Part shown: positions 16,418 through 26,423 of the stretch, piece after piece
How the letters are laid out: the number at the start of each line of letters is the position of its first letter
How positions within the stretch are numbered: the first letter of the stretch is position 1
From: Budvicia aquatica DSM 5075 = ATCC 35567
Lineage (GTDB): Bacteria; Pseudomonadota; Gammaproteobacteria; Enterobacterales; Enterobacteriaceae
Assembly: GCF_000427805.1 (NCBI RefSeq)
Contig: NZ_ATYS01000008.1
Coordinates: forward strand, 333 to 64,332
Direction of reading: 5' to 3'
Length of the DNA stretch: 64,000 bases
Notes under the pieces: model-generated
Told to the model about the DNA's origin: nothing
What the model saw: only the letters and a program-made list of their open reading frames with translations
Databases searched by the model: none
Position numbers and translations under genes: made by a program

Positions 16418-18691
16418 ATGAAAGTATTAATTGTTACTAATGAAGTAGGTAGCTTGTATCATAACCATTATATTGAAAATGCCGAGTTACGTTTAATTGA
16501 AGCACTAACGAAGCAAGAAATTGAAGTAGTGACAGCCGATTCTTATGATGATGGTTACACTATTTTATCCGCCAATGAAGCTTTTGACAGTTTACTGATT
16601 AGTTGTGCGCTGATTGATGAACAACAATATATTCAAATCCATCAACTACTCAATAAGCTGTTTGAACGTCAGAATAACGTCCCGGTTTTTTTGCTAAGTG
16701 ACCGTGAAAAATCAACATTTTTACTTAACCGGGACCTGCTCGAAAAAATCTCTGAGTTTGCCTGGATTCTGGAAGATTCAGCAGACTTTATTGTCGGTCG
16801 GGTAATGGCTGCAATAGAGCGCTACCGTCAACAATTGTTACCACCGCTGATGTCTGCATTGGTAAAATACAACGGTATACACGAATACTCTTGGGCGGCA
16901 CCTGGCCATCAGGGCGGCGTTGGTTTTACTAAAACCCCCGCAGGGCGTTTTTACCATGACTATTATGGTGAAAATCTCTTTCGTACTGATATGGGTATCG
17001 AACGTGCATCTCTCGGTTCACTGCTCGACCATTCAGGCGCGTTCGGTGAAAGTGAAAAAAATGCGGCTCGCGTATTTGGTGCCGATCGATCTTATTCCGT
17101 TGTCGTCGGCACATCAGGTTCGAACCGCACCATAATGCAAGCCTGCATGACGGAAGATGACGTGGTGATTATTGACCGTAACTGCCATAAATCAATTGAA
17201 CAGGGACTAATTTTAACCGGAGCCAAACCGGTTTATATGGTTCCTAGCCGTAATCGTTATGGCATCATTGGCCCTATCTACCCTCAGGAAATGCAGCCGG
17301 AAACCATCCAGAAAAAGCTACAAAAAAATCCGATTACCGCCAACATGACCTCTCGCAAACCTTCATATAGCGTAGTGACTAACTGTACTTATGACGGTGT
17401 TTGTTACAATGCAAAAAGAGTTCAGGAACTGTTAGATAAAAGTACCGATCGCATTCACTTCGATGAAGCTTGGTATGGCTATGCGCGTTTTAATCCAATC
17501 TACACCGACCATTACGCTATGCGTGGTAACCCACAGGACTATCAGGGCGCAACGTTGTTTGCTACTCATTCGACCCATAAACTGCTAAATGCGTTATCAC
17601 AGGCCTCTTATATTCACGTGCGCAATGGGCGTAGTGCGGTAGATTTTAATCGTTTTAACCAAGCATATATGATGCACGCCACCACCTCTCCGCTCTATGC
17701 TATCTGCGCATCAAATGATATTGCGGTATCAATGATGGACGGCAACAGCGGCCGGTCACTAACTCAGGAAGTTATCGAAGAAGCTATCGATTTTCGACAA
17801 GCGATGGCCCGTCTCTACCATGAATTTGAAAAGGATGGAGATTGGTTCTTCAAACCTTGGAATCAGGAAGTCGTCACGGATCCAGCTACCGGTAAAGAGA
17901 TGGCTTTTGAAGATGCGCCAACCACATTGCTGGCTACAGAGCAGAGTTGCTGGACCATGCGGGCCAATGATAAATGGCATGGATTTAAAGATATTCCTGA
18001 TAACTGGAGCATGTTAGACCCGATTAAGGTCAGCATATTGGCACCGGGAATGGGTGATGATGGGCGGCTATTAGAACAAGGCGTTCCCGCTGCACTGGTT
18101 ACTGCATGGTTGGCACACTACGGTATCGTGCCAACCCGCACCACTGATTTTCAGGTGATGTTCCTGTTCTCAATGGGGATAACTAAAGGGAAATGGGGCA
18201 CGCTTATTAATACCCTGCTCGCGTTTAAACGTCATTATGATGCTAACACACCACTTCACAACGTATTACCAGTGCTAGTAAAACAGCACCCAGATGTTTA
18301 TCAGGTGATGGGATTACGCGACCTCGGCGATAAAATGTTTACCTATCTGCGAGAAAATAATCCCGGAGAAAAACTCAATCAGGCCTATTCAGGGCTACCC
18401 GAAATGGCAATGACGCCGCGGGAAGCCTACCAGGCAATTGTGGCGAATAGAGTCGAATTAATCAATATTGATAATCTGGCTAACAGAATATCGGCCAACT
18501 CCATTATCCCTTATCCACCGGGCATTCCAATGCTGCTGTCAGGTGAAAACTTTGGCGATAAAAACAGCCCGCAAATCGGCTACCTGCATGCCCTTCAGGC
18601 ATGGGATCGCCAGTTCCCCGGTTTTGAACATGAAACTGAAGGAACCGAAATTATTGACGGTGTTTACCACGTGTTGTGTGTAACAGAGTAA
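16418..18691 (+). CDS. adiA: Biodegradative (acid-inducible) arginine decarboxylase
   Basis: AdiA converts arginine to agmatine and CO2 using PLP and consumes a cytoplasmic proton, the basis of arginine-dependent acid resistance. The 757-residue length equals the E. coli enzyme (about 755). Residues 1-130 form the wing/receiver-like domain, followed by the PLP fold with AAPGHQGGVGFTKTPAGRF, HFDEAWYGYARF and the PLP-binding lysine K388 in THSTHK. The C-terminal part ends GTEIIDGVYHVLCV. Sequence resemblance to AdiA is close throughout, closer than to CadA or SpeF. The start is supported by aaggaa upstream. The antiporter gene follows 17 bases later, so they should be co-transcribed. Confidence 0.97.
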   Translation: MKVLIVTNEVGSLYHNHYIENAELRLIEALTKQEIEVVTADSYDDGYTILSANEAFDSLLISCALIDEQQYIQIHQLLNKLFERQNNVPVFLLSDREKSTFLLNRDLLEKISEFAWILEDSADFIVGRVMAAIERYRQQLLPPLMSALVKYNGIHEYSWAAPGHQGGVGFTKTPAGRFYHDYYGENLFRTDMGIERASLGSLLDHSGAFGESEKNAARVFGADRSYSVVVGTSGSNRTIMQACMTEDDVVIIDRNCHKSIEQGLILTGAKPVYMVPSRNRYGIIGPIYPQEMQPETIQKKLQKNPITANMTSRKPSYSVVTNCTYDGVCYNAKRVQELLDKSTDRIHFDEAWYGYARFNPIYTDHYAMRGNPQDYQGATLFATHSTHKLLNALSQASYIHVRNGRSAVDFNRFNQAYMMHATTSPLYAICASNDIAVSMMDGNSGRSLTQEVIEEAIDFRQAMARLYHEFEKDGDWFFKPWNQEVVTDPATGKEMAFEDAPTTLLATEQSCWTMRANDKWHGFKDIPDNWSMLDPIKVSILAPGMGDDGRLLEQGVPAALVTAWLAHYGIVPTRTTDFQVMFLFSMGITKGKWGTLINTLLAFKRHYDANTPLHNVLPVLVKQHPDVYQVMGLRDLGDKMFTYLRENNPGEKLNQAYSGLPEMAMTPREAYQAIVANRVELINIDNLANRISANSIIPYPPGIPMLLSGENFGDKNSPQIGYLHALQAWDRQFPGFEHETEGTEIIDGVYHVLCVTE

Positions 18692-18708
18692 AAACGCAGA
18701 GGTGAACA

Positions 18709-20046
18709 ATGTCTACAATAACGGATGCAAATAAAGTTGGTCTGATCCCAGTCACTCTTATGGTCGCCGGTAATATTATGGGTTCAGGGGTATTTTTGCT
18801 GCCAGCAAGTCTGGCATCAACCGGCGGAATTGCCATTTTAGGCTGGCTTGTTACCATTATCGGCGCGGTAGCTCTGTCAATGGTCTATGCCAAAATGTCA
18901 TCTCTGGATGATAGTCCCGGCGGCTCTTATGCCTATGCGCGTCGGGCATTTGGACCATTTCTCGGATACCAGACTAACGTTCTGTACTGGCTTGCCTGTT
19001 GGATTGGTAATATCGCCATGGTGGTTATCGGAGTGGGTTATCTCAGCTACTTCTTTCCGATATTAAAAGACCCAATGGTACTTACGCTAACCTGTACCGC
19101 AGTATTATGGATATTTGTGTTTCTCAATATTGTCGGCCCAGCCATGATTACCCGTGTGCAGGCAGTTGCCACAGTTTTAGCTTTGGTACCTATTGTCGCC
19201 ACTGCAGTTTTCGGTTGGTTCTGGTTCAGCGGTACCACGTATATGGATTCATGGAATGTTAGCGGATTAAATACCTTTGGCGCTATTCAGAGCACCTTAA
19301 GCGTAACGCTCTGGTCGTTTATCGGGGTAGAAAGTGCCTCCGTTGCCGCCGGAGTGGTAAAAAACCCGAAACGTAATGTGCCAATTGCCACCATTGGTGG
19401 CGTATTAATTGCCGCCGTATGCTATGTACTTTCCAGTACCGCGATCATGGGAATGATTCCGAACGAAGCACTAAAAGTTTCAGCATCCCCCTTTGGTGAC
19501 GCAGCCAGAATGGCATTAGGTGATACTGCCGGTGCCGTGGTTTCATTCTGCGCCGCCGCCGGATGTCTTGGTTCATTAGGCGGCTGGACCTTACTGGCAG
19601 GCCAAACGGCTAAGGCTGCCGCAGACGATGGCTTATTTCCAGCTATTTTTGCCAAAGTAAATAAAGCAGGAACACCGGTTGCTGGGCTATTGATTATTGG
19701 TGTGCTAATGACGATTTTTCAGCTCAGTAGTATCTCACCCAATGCAGCCAAACAGTTTGGTTTAGTATCATCGATATCGGTTATCTTCACGCTGATACCT
19801 TATCTGTATACCTGTGCAGCGCTGTTGTTACTCGGACACGGGCACTTTGGTGACACCCTTATGCGCTATCGGGCGCTCACCTTTATTGCCTTCATCTATT
19901 GCATCTGGGCGGTTGTCGGTTCAGGCGCGACAGAGGTAATGTGGACATTAGTTATCATGATGGGTATTACCGCCATGTATACCTTTAACTACAATACAAA
20001 ACATAAGGCACCATACCCGCTGGAGGCTCCGGTAGATAAAGGCTAA
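18709..20046 (+). CDS. adiC: Arginine:agmatine antiporter
   Basis: AdiC is an APC-family inner-membrane antiporter that imports arginine and exports agmatine, completing the acid-resistance cycle with AdiA. The 445-residue protein has the expected 12 hydrophobic segments and hallmark stretches: the substrate-binding [12 protein letters not shown] in TM1, [11 protein letters not shown] in TM2-3, [20 protein letters not shown] in TM6 and [20 protein letters not shown] in TM8. A gaggtg ribosome site precedes the ATG. In E. coli adiY lies between adiA and adiC; here it is absent. Confidence 0.97.
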   Translation: MSTITDANKVGLIPVTLMVAGNIMGSGVFLLPASLASTGGIAILGWLVTIIGAVALSMVYAKMSSLDDSPGGSYAYARRAFGPFLGYQTNVLYWLACWIGNIAMVVIGVGYLSYFFPILKDPMVLTLTCTAVLWIFVFLNIVGPAMITRVQAVATVLALVPIVATAVFGWFWFSGTTYMDSWNVSGLNTFGAIQSTLSVTLWSFIGVESASVAAGVVKNPKRNVPIATIGGVLIAAVCYVLSSTAIMGMIPNEALKVSASPFGDAARMALGDTAGAVVSFCAAAGCLGSLGGWTLLAGQTAKAAADDGLFPAIFAKVNKAGTPVAGLLIIGVLMTIFQLSSISPNAAKQFGLVSSISVIFTLIPYLYTCAALLLLGHGHFGDTLMRYRALTFIAFIYCIWAVVGSGATEVMWTLVIMMGITAMYTFNYNTKHKAPYPLEAPVDKG

Positions 20047-20107
20047 ACAGTTTAAAACAACCCCATTCCACGGTTAACCAATAACCATCCGGTTCAACTG
20101 TCCGGAA

Positions 20108-20152
20108 CAAAAAATAAGGCATATAACATCAGTTATATGCCTTATTTTTTTA
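20108..20152. terminator. Bidirectional terminator between adiC and galP
   Basis: AAAATAAGGCATATAAC and GTTATATGCCTTATTTT form a long stem with a four-base loop, flanked by A and T runs. It can end both convergent genes. Confidence 0.9.
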
Positions 20153-20182
20153 ACGGTTAAACCTTAGTGAAAGCTCAGGTGC

Positions 20183-21580
20183 TTACTTTGATCCAATCAT
20201 CCGTAGCGGTTTGCCTTCCATCAGGTTTTTCTCAATATGTTCCAGAGAAATGTTCTTAGTTTCAGGAATAAAGGCCAGCGTCAGGAAGATGAAGATCAAA
20301 TTCAGTAAGGCATAAACCCAGAAGGTATTTGCACTGCCCAGTGAATTCAACATGGTAAGGAAAGTCATACCTACAATCATGTTGGCAATCCAGTTAACCG
20401 CCGTAGAACAGGTAATACCGAAATCACGCCCTTTCAGTGGTTGAATCTCTGAACACAGTACCCAAATCAGCGGGCCAGCACTCATTGCAAAGCCAACAAT
20501 AAACATCAGTAATACTCCGACAGAGAAGTACTGTTGCCATACTGATTCAATGCCAATATGCATCATTAAGCCCAGCGACCCCATACCTAATGCCATCACG
20601 ATAAAACCAAGAATAAGCGTAGGTCTGCGGCCCCAACGATCGACCAGACCAATAGCGATAAACGTGGCCAGAACGTTTACTAAGCCGACAATTACCGTTC
20701 CCCACATTTGTTCATGAATCGTGTTGTACCCCGCCAGATCAAAGATTTTTGGCGCGTAATACATAATGACGTTCATACCGGTGAATTGCTGCATAACCTG
20801 CAATAAGATGCCTAAAAATACGGCCCGACGAAAATTTTTATTACTGGTAAAAAGTGCCCAGCCGCTCTGCTTAACCTTCAAGCTGTCACGAATTTCTTCC
20901 AGCTCATTTCTGGCTTCATCATTGGTTGAACGCAGTAAGAGTAGAACTTTTTCTGCGGTAGAAATCCGACCTTTAATCGCCAGCCAACGCGGGCTTTCCG
21001 GTAAAAACAGAACGCCGACGAACAAGACTACGGCTGGAATGGTAATGATCCCCAGCATCCAGCGCCACTGGCCACTGTAGCTCAGGGCAGTATCTGACAG
21101 AAATGCAGCCAGGATACCAATAGTAATCATCAGCTGATACATCGAGATCATACTGCCACGAATATGCTCAGGCGCGATTTCTGATAAATATAGCGGAGCC
21201 GTGAAGGAAGCGATACCAACCGCCAGGCCTAATAGCACACGAGAGATAATCAGAAACTCAACGCTCGGCGCAAAGGCAGAAAGCAAGGAACCGACGACAA
21301 ACAGTACCGCCCCAATCAACAGGCTATAGCGCCGCCCAAGACGGAATGACAGCCACCCGCTGCCAACCGCGCCAACCATCGCACCGAACATCATGGAACT
21401 CACTACCCACTCCTGCTGTTGGGTAGTCATCTGAAAAGCCTCAGTAATAAAAGGAAGTGCACCGGCAATAACGCCGATATCCAGACCAAACAACAACCCG
21501 GCCAATGCAGCAAGAAAACAAACAAAGAAGGTCATTGTTGCTCTTGATTTTGCCGATCGCTCAATAGTTAACTGACTCAT
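20183..21580 (-). CDS. galP: Galactose:H+ symporter
   Basis: This MFS sugar porter of 465 residues matches E. coli GalP in length and detail: [20 protein letters not shown] in TM1, [49 protein letters not shown] and a PETK-ISLEHIE tail. Symport of galactose or glucose with a proton across the inner membrane is the known role. AraE is the closest alternative, but the TM7 and C-terminal sequence is nearer GalP, and Gal-type operators lie upstream. An ATG at 21619 extends the frame. I chose 21580 because tgagg precedes it and the length then fits GalP. Confidence 0.92.
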   Translation of the reverse strand: MSQLTIERSAKSRATMTFFVCFLAALAGLLFGLDIGVIAGALPFITEAFQMTTQQQEWVVSSMMFGAMVGAVGSGWLSFRLGRRYSLLIGAVLFVVGSLLSAFAPSVEFLIISRVLLGLAVGIASFTAPLYLSEIAPEHIRGSMISMYQLMITIGILAAFLSDTALSYSGQWRWMLGIITIPAVVLFVGVLFLPESPRWLAIKGRISTAEKVLLLLRSTNDEARNELEEIRDSLKVKQSGWALFTSNKNFRRAVFLGILLQVMQQFTGMNVIMYYAPKIFDLAGYNTIHEQMWGTVIVGLVNVLATFIAIGLVDRWGRRPTLILGFIVMALGMGSLGLMMHIGIESVWQQYFSVGVLLMFIVGFAMSAGPLIWVLCSEIQPLKGRDFGITCSTAVNWIANMIVGMTFLTMLNSLGSANTFWVYALLNLIFIFLTLAFIPETKNISLEHIEKNLMEGKPLRMIGSK

Positions 21581-21665
21581 ACTATTTACCTCATTTATTC
21601 GGAGGGGGACTTTCTTCATATTCTAGCGAGTTTATTCAGATGAAAAGTGCGGGGTGTCACATAAA

Positions 21666-21679
21666 TGTAATCGGTTACA
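21666..21679. promoter_or_regulatory. GalR/GalS-type operator, proximal to galP
   Basis: TGTAATCGGTTACA is a near-perfect palindrome matching the GalR/GalS half-site pattern TGTAAnCGnTTACA. It lies about 86 bases upstream of the galP start codon. Confidence 0.75.
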
Positions 21680-21818
21680 AAATTTGGAATTTACCACTAA
21701 GAAAGATAACGATCACAAGAAGCGTAAAAACTCATTCATCCTAGTAAACAGGGGTTTTAATTCTGAATTTACTGAAAGCAGGAAAGATAACCATAAATTA
21801 ATCCATATAAATCCTATA

Positions 21819-21832
21819 TGTAATCGCTTTCA
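21819..21832. promoter_or_regulatory. GalR/GalS-type operator, distal
   Basis: TGTAATCGCTTTCA fits the same GalR/GalS pattern with one mismatch in the right half. Its centre is 153 bases from the proximal site, a spacing that could permit repression by DNA looping (inference by analogy with galETK). Confidence 0.65.
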
Positions 21833-21858
21833 ATTTATTGTTTTAATACAGATTAAAA

Positions 21859-21874
21859 TGAGATATTAATCACA
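21859..21874. promoter_or_regulatory. CRP-like binding site upstream of galP
   Basis: TGAGATATTAATCACA matches the CRP pattern TGTGA-N6-TCACA with one mismatch and A/T flanks. It lies just upstream of the distal Gal operator, consistent with catabolite control of a sugar transporter. Confidence 0.5.
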
Positions 21875-22185
21875 TTTACCAACTCAGTAAGAAAGGAAAT
21901 AGCGACAAGATACAATGACAATCACAAATAATTGAGATTTAAAGCAGCAGAGGAAATGCGATAGAAAAGTCTGAGGCATAGCCCACTTACCGCGGCTAAA
22001 AAGACTAACCGAGAAAGCGAATCACCAAGTAATCGTTATTATCGGCTTAGATTTCTCATTTCAGACCGATAAAGCCTAAAGATGATAATACGCCATACCA
22101 GAGAAATATCGCAGAGCCCTGCTCTGGCATAGCCAATGTTGGCGATGTTTATATGCGTTATCGCCTGATTACCTAACACAACGCG
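21875..22185. other. Spacer between galP regulatory region and LysR gene
   Basis: I see no gene in these 311 bases. They contain the 3' flank of the LysR-type gene and the far upstream region of galP. Confidence 0.5.
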
Positions 22186-23088
22186 TTATAGGATATCCAA
22201 TTTTGCGTCAGGCGAAAAAAAATCGCTCAAAAAATCAATAACCGTACGCGTTCGTTTTGCCAGCCACCGGTCGGCTGGCCAGAGTAACGATAGCGTTTCT
22301 TTGCGAATGGCATACTCATCCAATACGCTGCACAGGCTGTTGTTTACCAACGCGGGTTGTATAACATAATCCGGCAACCAAGCCAGCCCCATTCCTGATA
22401 AAGCAAATTGCATTCGAGTTTGAGTATGATTACAAATCAACGTTTTTGGGAGAAGCATACTTTCGGCATCGCTAAACTCCCTGAGCTGCCATGTTTCCAG
22501 TTTTCCACTGTGGGGAAAACGGTAATGCAAACAAGGATAGTTTTTGAGGTCATTAGGATGGTGCGGAATACCAAAGCGGTGTAAAAAATCAGCCGATGCT
22601 ACCATCTTGGAACTAAAGGTGGTTAACGACTTCATTTTTAATCTGGAATCCTGAATAGTTCCACTGCGTATAACTAAGTCAAAACCTTCCTCAATCACAT
22701 TAACCAGCCTGTCGGTAAACTCCAGCTCCAGCTCTAGTAATGGATAAGCGCGCATTAATGCCTCAAAAGCAGGTAATAATGGAGTTTGTTCAGCCAGACT
22801 AATACGTATCGGACCGGCAATTAAATTACCGGAAGAGACGATCTCTTCTTCGATTGCACGAATTTCAGCTAATACACCTAAGCTACGATGATAAAGCTGA
22901 GTTCCTACGCTGGTCAGCGACACACTACGCGTACTACGCTTAAATAACTGTACTTTTAATCGGGATTCAAGCTTGGCTATGCTTTTACTGATGGTAGAAG
23001 GTGCAACACCACAGCTACGTGCAGCAGATACAAAATTCCCCTCTTTCACTACCTGTATGAAGAAGTTTATTTCATTAAGATTTTCCAT
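22186..23088 (-). CDS. LysR-type transcriptional regulator
   Basis: The 300-residue protein has an N-terminal winged helix (NEINFFIQVVKEGNFVSAARSC, then GVAPSTISKSIAKLESRL, residues 4-45) and a LysR substrate-binding domain (about 90-290, with GPIRISLAEQ, the start of the PBP2 fold). It resembles the DhcR/AaeR-like cluster of LTTRs rather than any single named protein. The gene is divergent from an MFS efflux gene, so control of that transporter is likely. The inducer is unknown. Confidence 0.88.
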   Translation of the reverse strand: MENLNEINFFIQVVKEGNFVSAARSCGVAPSTISKSIAKLESRLKVQLFKRSTRSVSLTSVGTQLYHRSLGVLAEIRAIEEEIVSSGNLIAGPIRISLAEQTPLLPAFEALMRAYPLLELELEFTDRLVNVIEEGFDLVIRSGTIQDSRLKMKSLTTFSSKMVASADFLHRFGIPHHPNDLKNYPCLHYRFPHSGKLETWQLREFSDAESMLLPKTLICNHTQTRMQFALSGMGLAWLPDYVIQPALVNNSLCSVLDEYAIRKETLSLLWPADRWLAKRTRTVIDFLSDFFSPDAKLDIL

Positions 23089-23201
23089 CTCGCCACCACT
23101 AATGAATTTTATTCACCAAAGTAGTGATTAAAGCACTATTTTTCATCAATAGTAATAAGTTTAAAGTACTTTATCTAAAGACATTAACCCGAGTGATAAA
23201 G

Positions 23202-24389
23202 ATGAAAGCATTACTTATCCTAATGATGGGCGCATTTGTATCCCAAACGACTGAATTTTTGCCTATTGGCTTATTACCTCAGCTAGTCAGCGATTTACAG
23301 GTTTCCCCTGAATCAATCGGGTATCTGGTGACCGGATACGCATGGGTGATCACGTTAACGTCCATACCATTAACCTTACTGACCCGTCGATTCGAACGGC
23401 GCAAATTATTTTTATTTCTGCTGGGAACAATAACCGTATCTAACGGAATGGCCATTATTTCTCACTCCTATCAGATGCTGATTGTACTGCGTTTTATCGC
23501 AGCACTTGGGCATGGTGTTTTTTGGGCTATGTTGGCGGCCTATGCTATTCGGGTTGCACCTAATATGCCAACTAACAGGGCAACTGCCATCGTTTTTGCC
23601 GGAATTTCAATCGCCAACGTTATCGGTATTCCTATTGCTAGTTTTATTGGTGAGAAGTTTAACTGGCAGGCTGGATTCGGTCTGTTCGGATTATTGGGGC
23701 TATGCACTTTTGTCGCCGCTTTTTTATGGCTACCATCGTTCAACAATCCTGTTATGACTGATACTAGCGATACTAACGGTTCAAGGTTGTCACACCACAA
23801 TAAACTGCTGTATGTAGCAGCGTTAACTACCTTAGTCGTGATTAGTATGCATTTTACCAGCTATACCTATATCACTACGTTGTTGGATAACCCGATGAAT
23901 ATGACCGCCTCTGAGAAACCCATGATGTTATTCATATTTGGTATTGCAGGCGTGGTTGGTATGTTACTGGCGGGCGGGTTAGGCAGTAAGCCACTGCAAC
24001 TTTGCGTTGCTGCGACAGTCGGGGTTTTGCTGTCACAAATGATGATAACTCAGCCTGGTATGGGACCTTATATGGCAATATTTGAAGTATTTATCTGGGG
24101 CTTATCAATCTCAGTGCTAATTGTCGGATTACAAGGCTGGTTTTTGCTGTTGTCCCCCAAACATCCTGAAACTGCCTCAGCGTTATTAGTCACCACGTTC
24201 AATCTCGGTATTGGCTCAGGTGCCCTTGCCGGGGGCCTTATTCTTACTAAGTACGGTAATATGGCAATATTATATTTTGCGATTGGGCTAGGCGTGCTGG
24301 GGTTGATGAGCTTTAGCCTGGCCGGTTGGTTAAACAGAAAGCGTACTAACGTATTGTCCGTGTCCCGCAACGCTCAACACGATCCCTAG
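23202..24389 (+). CDS. MFS sugar-efflux/drug-efflux transporter (SotB-like)
   Basis: The 395-residue protein shows 12 hydrophobic segments and DHA1-type MFS signatures: TTEFLPIGLLPQLVSDLQVS in TM1, the loop-2/3 segment TRRFERRKLFLF, GHGVFWAMLAAYAIRVAP in TM4 and a TFNLGIGSGALAGGLI stretch in TM11. It resembles SotB/YdeA-type efflux pumps that export arabinose, IPTG or drugs. The frame stays open to 23124, but the family start aligns with the ATG at 23202 (MKALLILMMGAF). It is divergent from the LysR gene, whose product probably regulates it. Confidence 0.85.
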   Translation: MKALLILMMGAFVSQTTEFLPIGLLPQLVSDLQVSPESIGYLVTGYAWVITLTSIPLTLLTRRFERRKLFLFLLGTITVSNGMAIISHSYQMLIVLRFIAALGHGVFWAMLAAYAIRVAPNMPTNRATAIVFAGISIANVIGIPIASFIGEKFNWQAGFGLFGLLGLCTFVAAFLWLPSFNNPVMTDTSDTNGSRLSHHNKLLYVAALTTLVVISMHFTSYTYITTLLDNPMNMTASEKPMMLFIFGIAGVVGMLLAGGLGSKPLQLCVAATVGVLLSQMMITQPGMGPYMAIFEVFIWGLSISVLIVGLQGWFLLLSPKHPETASALLVTTFNLGIGSGALAGGLILTKYGNMAILYFAIGLGVLGLMSFSLAGWLNRKRTNVLSVSRNAQHDP

Positions 24390-24527
24390 CATTTACCGGA
24401 CTATTGAGAATCTTGCTCTTTCACCTTCCATCTTATTGAATAGATGAAACAGCAGGCACAAGGCTGATTTTGGACGCCACACCTTCCCAATCAGGCAAGA
24501 CTCGCACCCGTTTGCCATTGTGTAGCG

Positions 24528-24733
24528 TCATTGGTTTATCGCACCATCATGCGCCGGCAGTCGCCACTGGTCTCAATATCGCCGGGTTCAACGGCGGCAT
24601 TGCTGTAGAGAACACTGGCCTAGTGAGTACTGCATGGGTCGGAGCAGCGATAGTCGTATTGGGTATATTATGGGTGCTGATTCAGATTTCCGGCGCCAAA
24701 AACAAGTGCTCTTATGGTCTGTCCTCAAATTGA
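24528..24733 (+). pseudogene. C-terminal relic of another MFS transporter
   Basis: The frame reads APAVATGLNIAGFNGGIAVE, then TAWVGAAIVVLGILWVL, which matches the TM11-TM12 end of SotB-type MFS proteins. About 20 residues are missing in the middle of the match (the GGLI---G segment). It lies directly downstream of the intact MFS gene and has no N-terminal part, so it is a relic of a deleted paralogue. Confidence 0.65.
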
Positions 24734-24761
24734 ATTTATACCTGTTATAAAACCATACCCT

Positions 24762-24800
24762 CAAAAACCGACGATCTAATTAGGCCGGCGGTTTTTCTTT
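24762..24800 (+). terminator. Likely terminator after the MFS relic
   Basis: AAAAACCG and CGGTTTTT bracket a short imperfect stem, followed by T-rich sequence. The loop region is long, so confidence is moderate. Confidence 0.5.
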
Positions 24801-25030
24801 AAGCCCCAACCGACAAACATCCGCTGTTGGCGCCTGCGGTAAGATATTGTCATCAAGTCTCAATATTAATTCACCATGCCACGCGTCGAAAATAGAAACC
24901 AACAATCACTGCCGTAACACGCTTTGGATTATTCTTAATTGCAGTACTCTACTGTCATGATCCGATAAAAACGTTGATGCTACTTTGGAAGGTATTAAGA
25001 GCGATTTATCACTGAATAGATTTGTGGTTA

Positions 25031-25276
25031 CTAACTTTTAGGTTTGAATTCACGTAGTTCGCCAATAACCTGAATTCCGTATGATCCCCCCATAAATTTG
25101 AAGCTGCGTATCGTCCCAATCTTTTCATAACGTTCGCCGGGTTTTATATCAGTAATAGCACAAGCCGGAGACCATGACTCGGCACGCCCCCTGCAAATCA
25201 ACTCTTCAAACACCACGTCTTCAGTAACAAATCGGGGCAGAAGGAAATCTAAAAATTTCTTAAGCGACATATTCAT
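25031..25276 (-). CDS. Small hypothetical protein (81 residues)
   Basis: I do not recognise this protein. It has basic N-terminal residues, a Cys-containing middle (ICRGRAESWSPACAI) and a beta-rich end (IGTIRSFKFMGGSYGIQVIG) that might form a small SH3-like barrel. Codon use looks normal for the genome. A clear ribosome site is not visible, and the next gene is an IS relic. Confidence 0.5.
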   Translation of the reverse strand: MNMSLKKFLDFLLPRFVTEDVVFEELICRGRAESWSPACAITDIKPGERYEKIGTIRSFKFMGGSYGIQVIGELREFKPKS

Positions 25277-25490
25277 AAATGCAAATTAAGCCAAGGCTCC
25301 TAATTAATCCATTGATTATTATAACCATACTTAACGCTTGAAATGTCATCACTTAATTGTAATAAAATCTACCAATGTAAAATTAAGTAAAATATTAAGC
25401 TATATACAGACCAACATTAAGGCCATTCATCCGGAAATCCAGCATATTAATAAGTGGAGTTTTCTCGTAATCTAAACTGAAGAGATTTCT

Positions 25491-26280
25491 ATGAAAAAAG
25501 CACGTTTTACCGACAAACAAATTATTACCATCCTTAAGCAAGCGGAGGCTGGAGCGCCTGTTTCTGAGCTGTACCGCGAATATGGCATGTGCAACGCCAG
25601 TTTTTTATAAATGGCATTCACGATAGGTATGGATGCCTCCGTGATGAACCGTTTGAAAGAGAAGGAAGAGGAAAATCATCGTCTCAAAAAATGTATGTCG
25701 AAAAACGACTGAATACAGAGATCAGTAAGGAGGCTACGGCAAACAGTGGTTGGCTAACTGATAGATATAAATGACAGTCAGCGCAACTGGGGGATTTGAT
25801 TTGTGCTTTTTATGCCTTCGTAACGTAAAAACTTTAGATTTAACCACAAAAGGGTTTACCGAGTTTACTGCACGTTGTCACTGAACATACAAATAAAGTC
25901 GAAAAAACGCCTGAAACGGGATAAACCCGAACCACTGACGGTACTTGAAACGGGCAATGAATGTTGGTCAATGGACTTCATGTATGATCAGTTGTCGGAT
26001 AGTCGTTCAGCCCGTTTATTGAATATCATTGATAACTTTAATCGTGAAGCATTAACTATTGAAGTGAATTTTTCCCTGCCGGCCAGTCTGGTTGTGAGAG
26101 CACTAGAGCAACTTATTGAGTGAAAGGGAGATCTGGACAGTACACTATGATTGGCTAAGACAATACCTGTTTTCATCGCTGGATGAATTACAGGACTATG
26201 CCACGCGGTGGCTAATCACTAACGCCCGAGTATGGCGTTGAATGGCTACATACCAATGTAACATATACAACGAATGGCCT
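25491..26280 (+). mobile_element. Decayed IS3-family element (IS51/IS407-type OrfA and OrfB)
   Basis: OrfA begins at 25491 with MKKARFTDKQIITILKQAEA and VSELYREYGM, the helix-turn-helix of IS3-family OrfA. It is broken by a frameshift after CNASF near 25600, with the LKEEEENHRLKK leucine-zipper part in another frame. OrfB is recognisable in pieces: NWGFGLCF, then [20 protein letters not shown] with the catalytic-core DDE start, and finally WLRQYLFSSLDELQDYATRW. Several stops and frame changes interrupt it, so it cannot encode an active transposase. Confidence 0.8.
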
Positions 26281-26423
26281 AATTCTACTTATAACCTAGG
26301 TTAAAGATGGAGGACTACCATAATACGAATCTAAGAGCATTCGCCAAGTGACATAAAATGTCTGCCAGCTCCATATACCCAGATAAATAATTATCTACTA
26401 TCTCCGAATAGCCGTATTCTATC

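Noticed and set aside
20183-21580. AraE as identity of the sugar porter
   Set aside because: The protein follows GalP more closely in the TM7 and C-terminal segments, and Gal-type operators lie upstream.
21654-21869. Short plus-strand frame upstream of galP
   Set aside because: It covers the operators, has a lysine/asparagine-rich composition typical of AT-rich spacers and no ribosome site.
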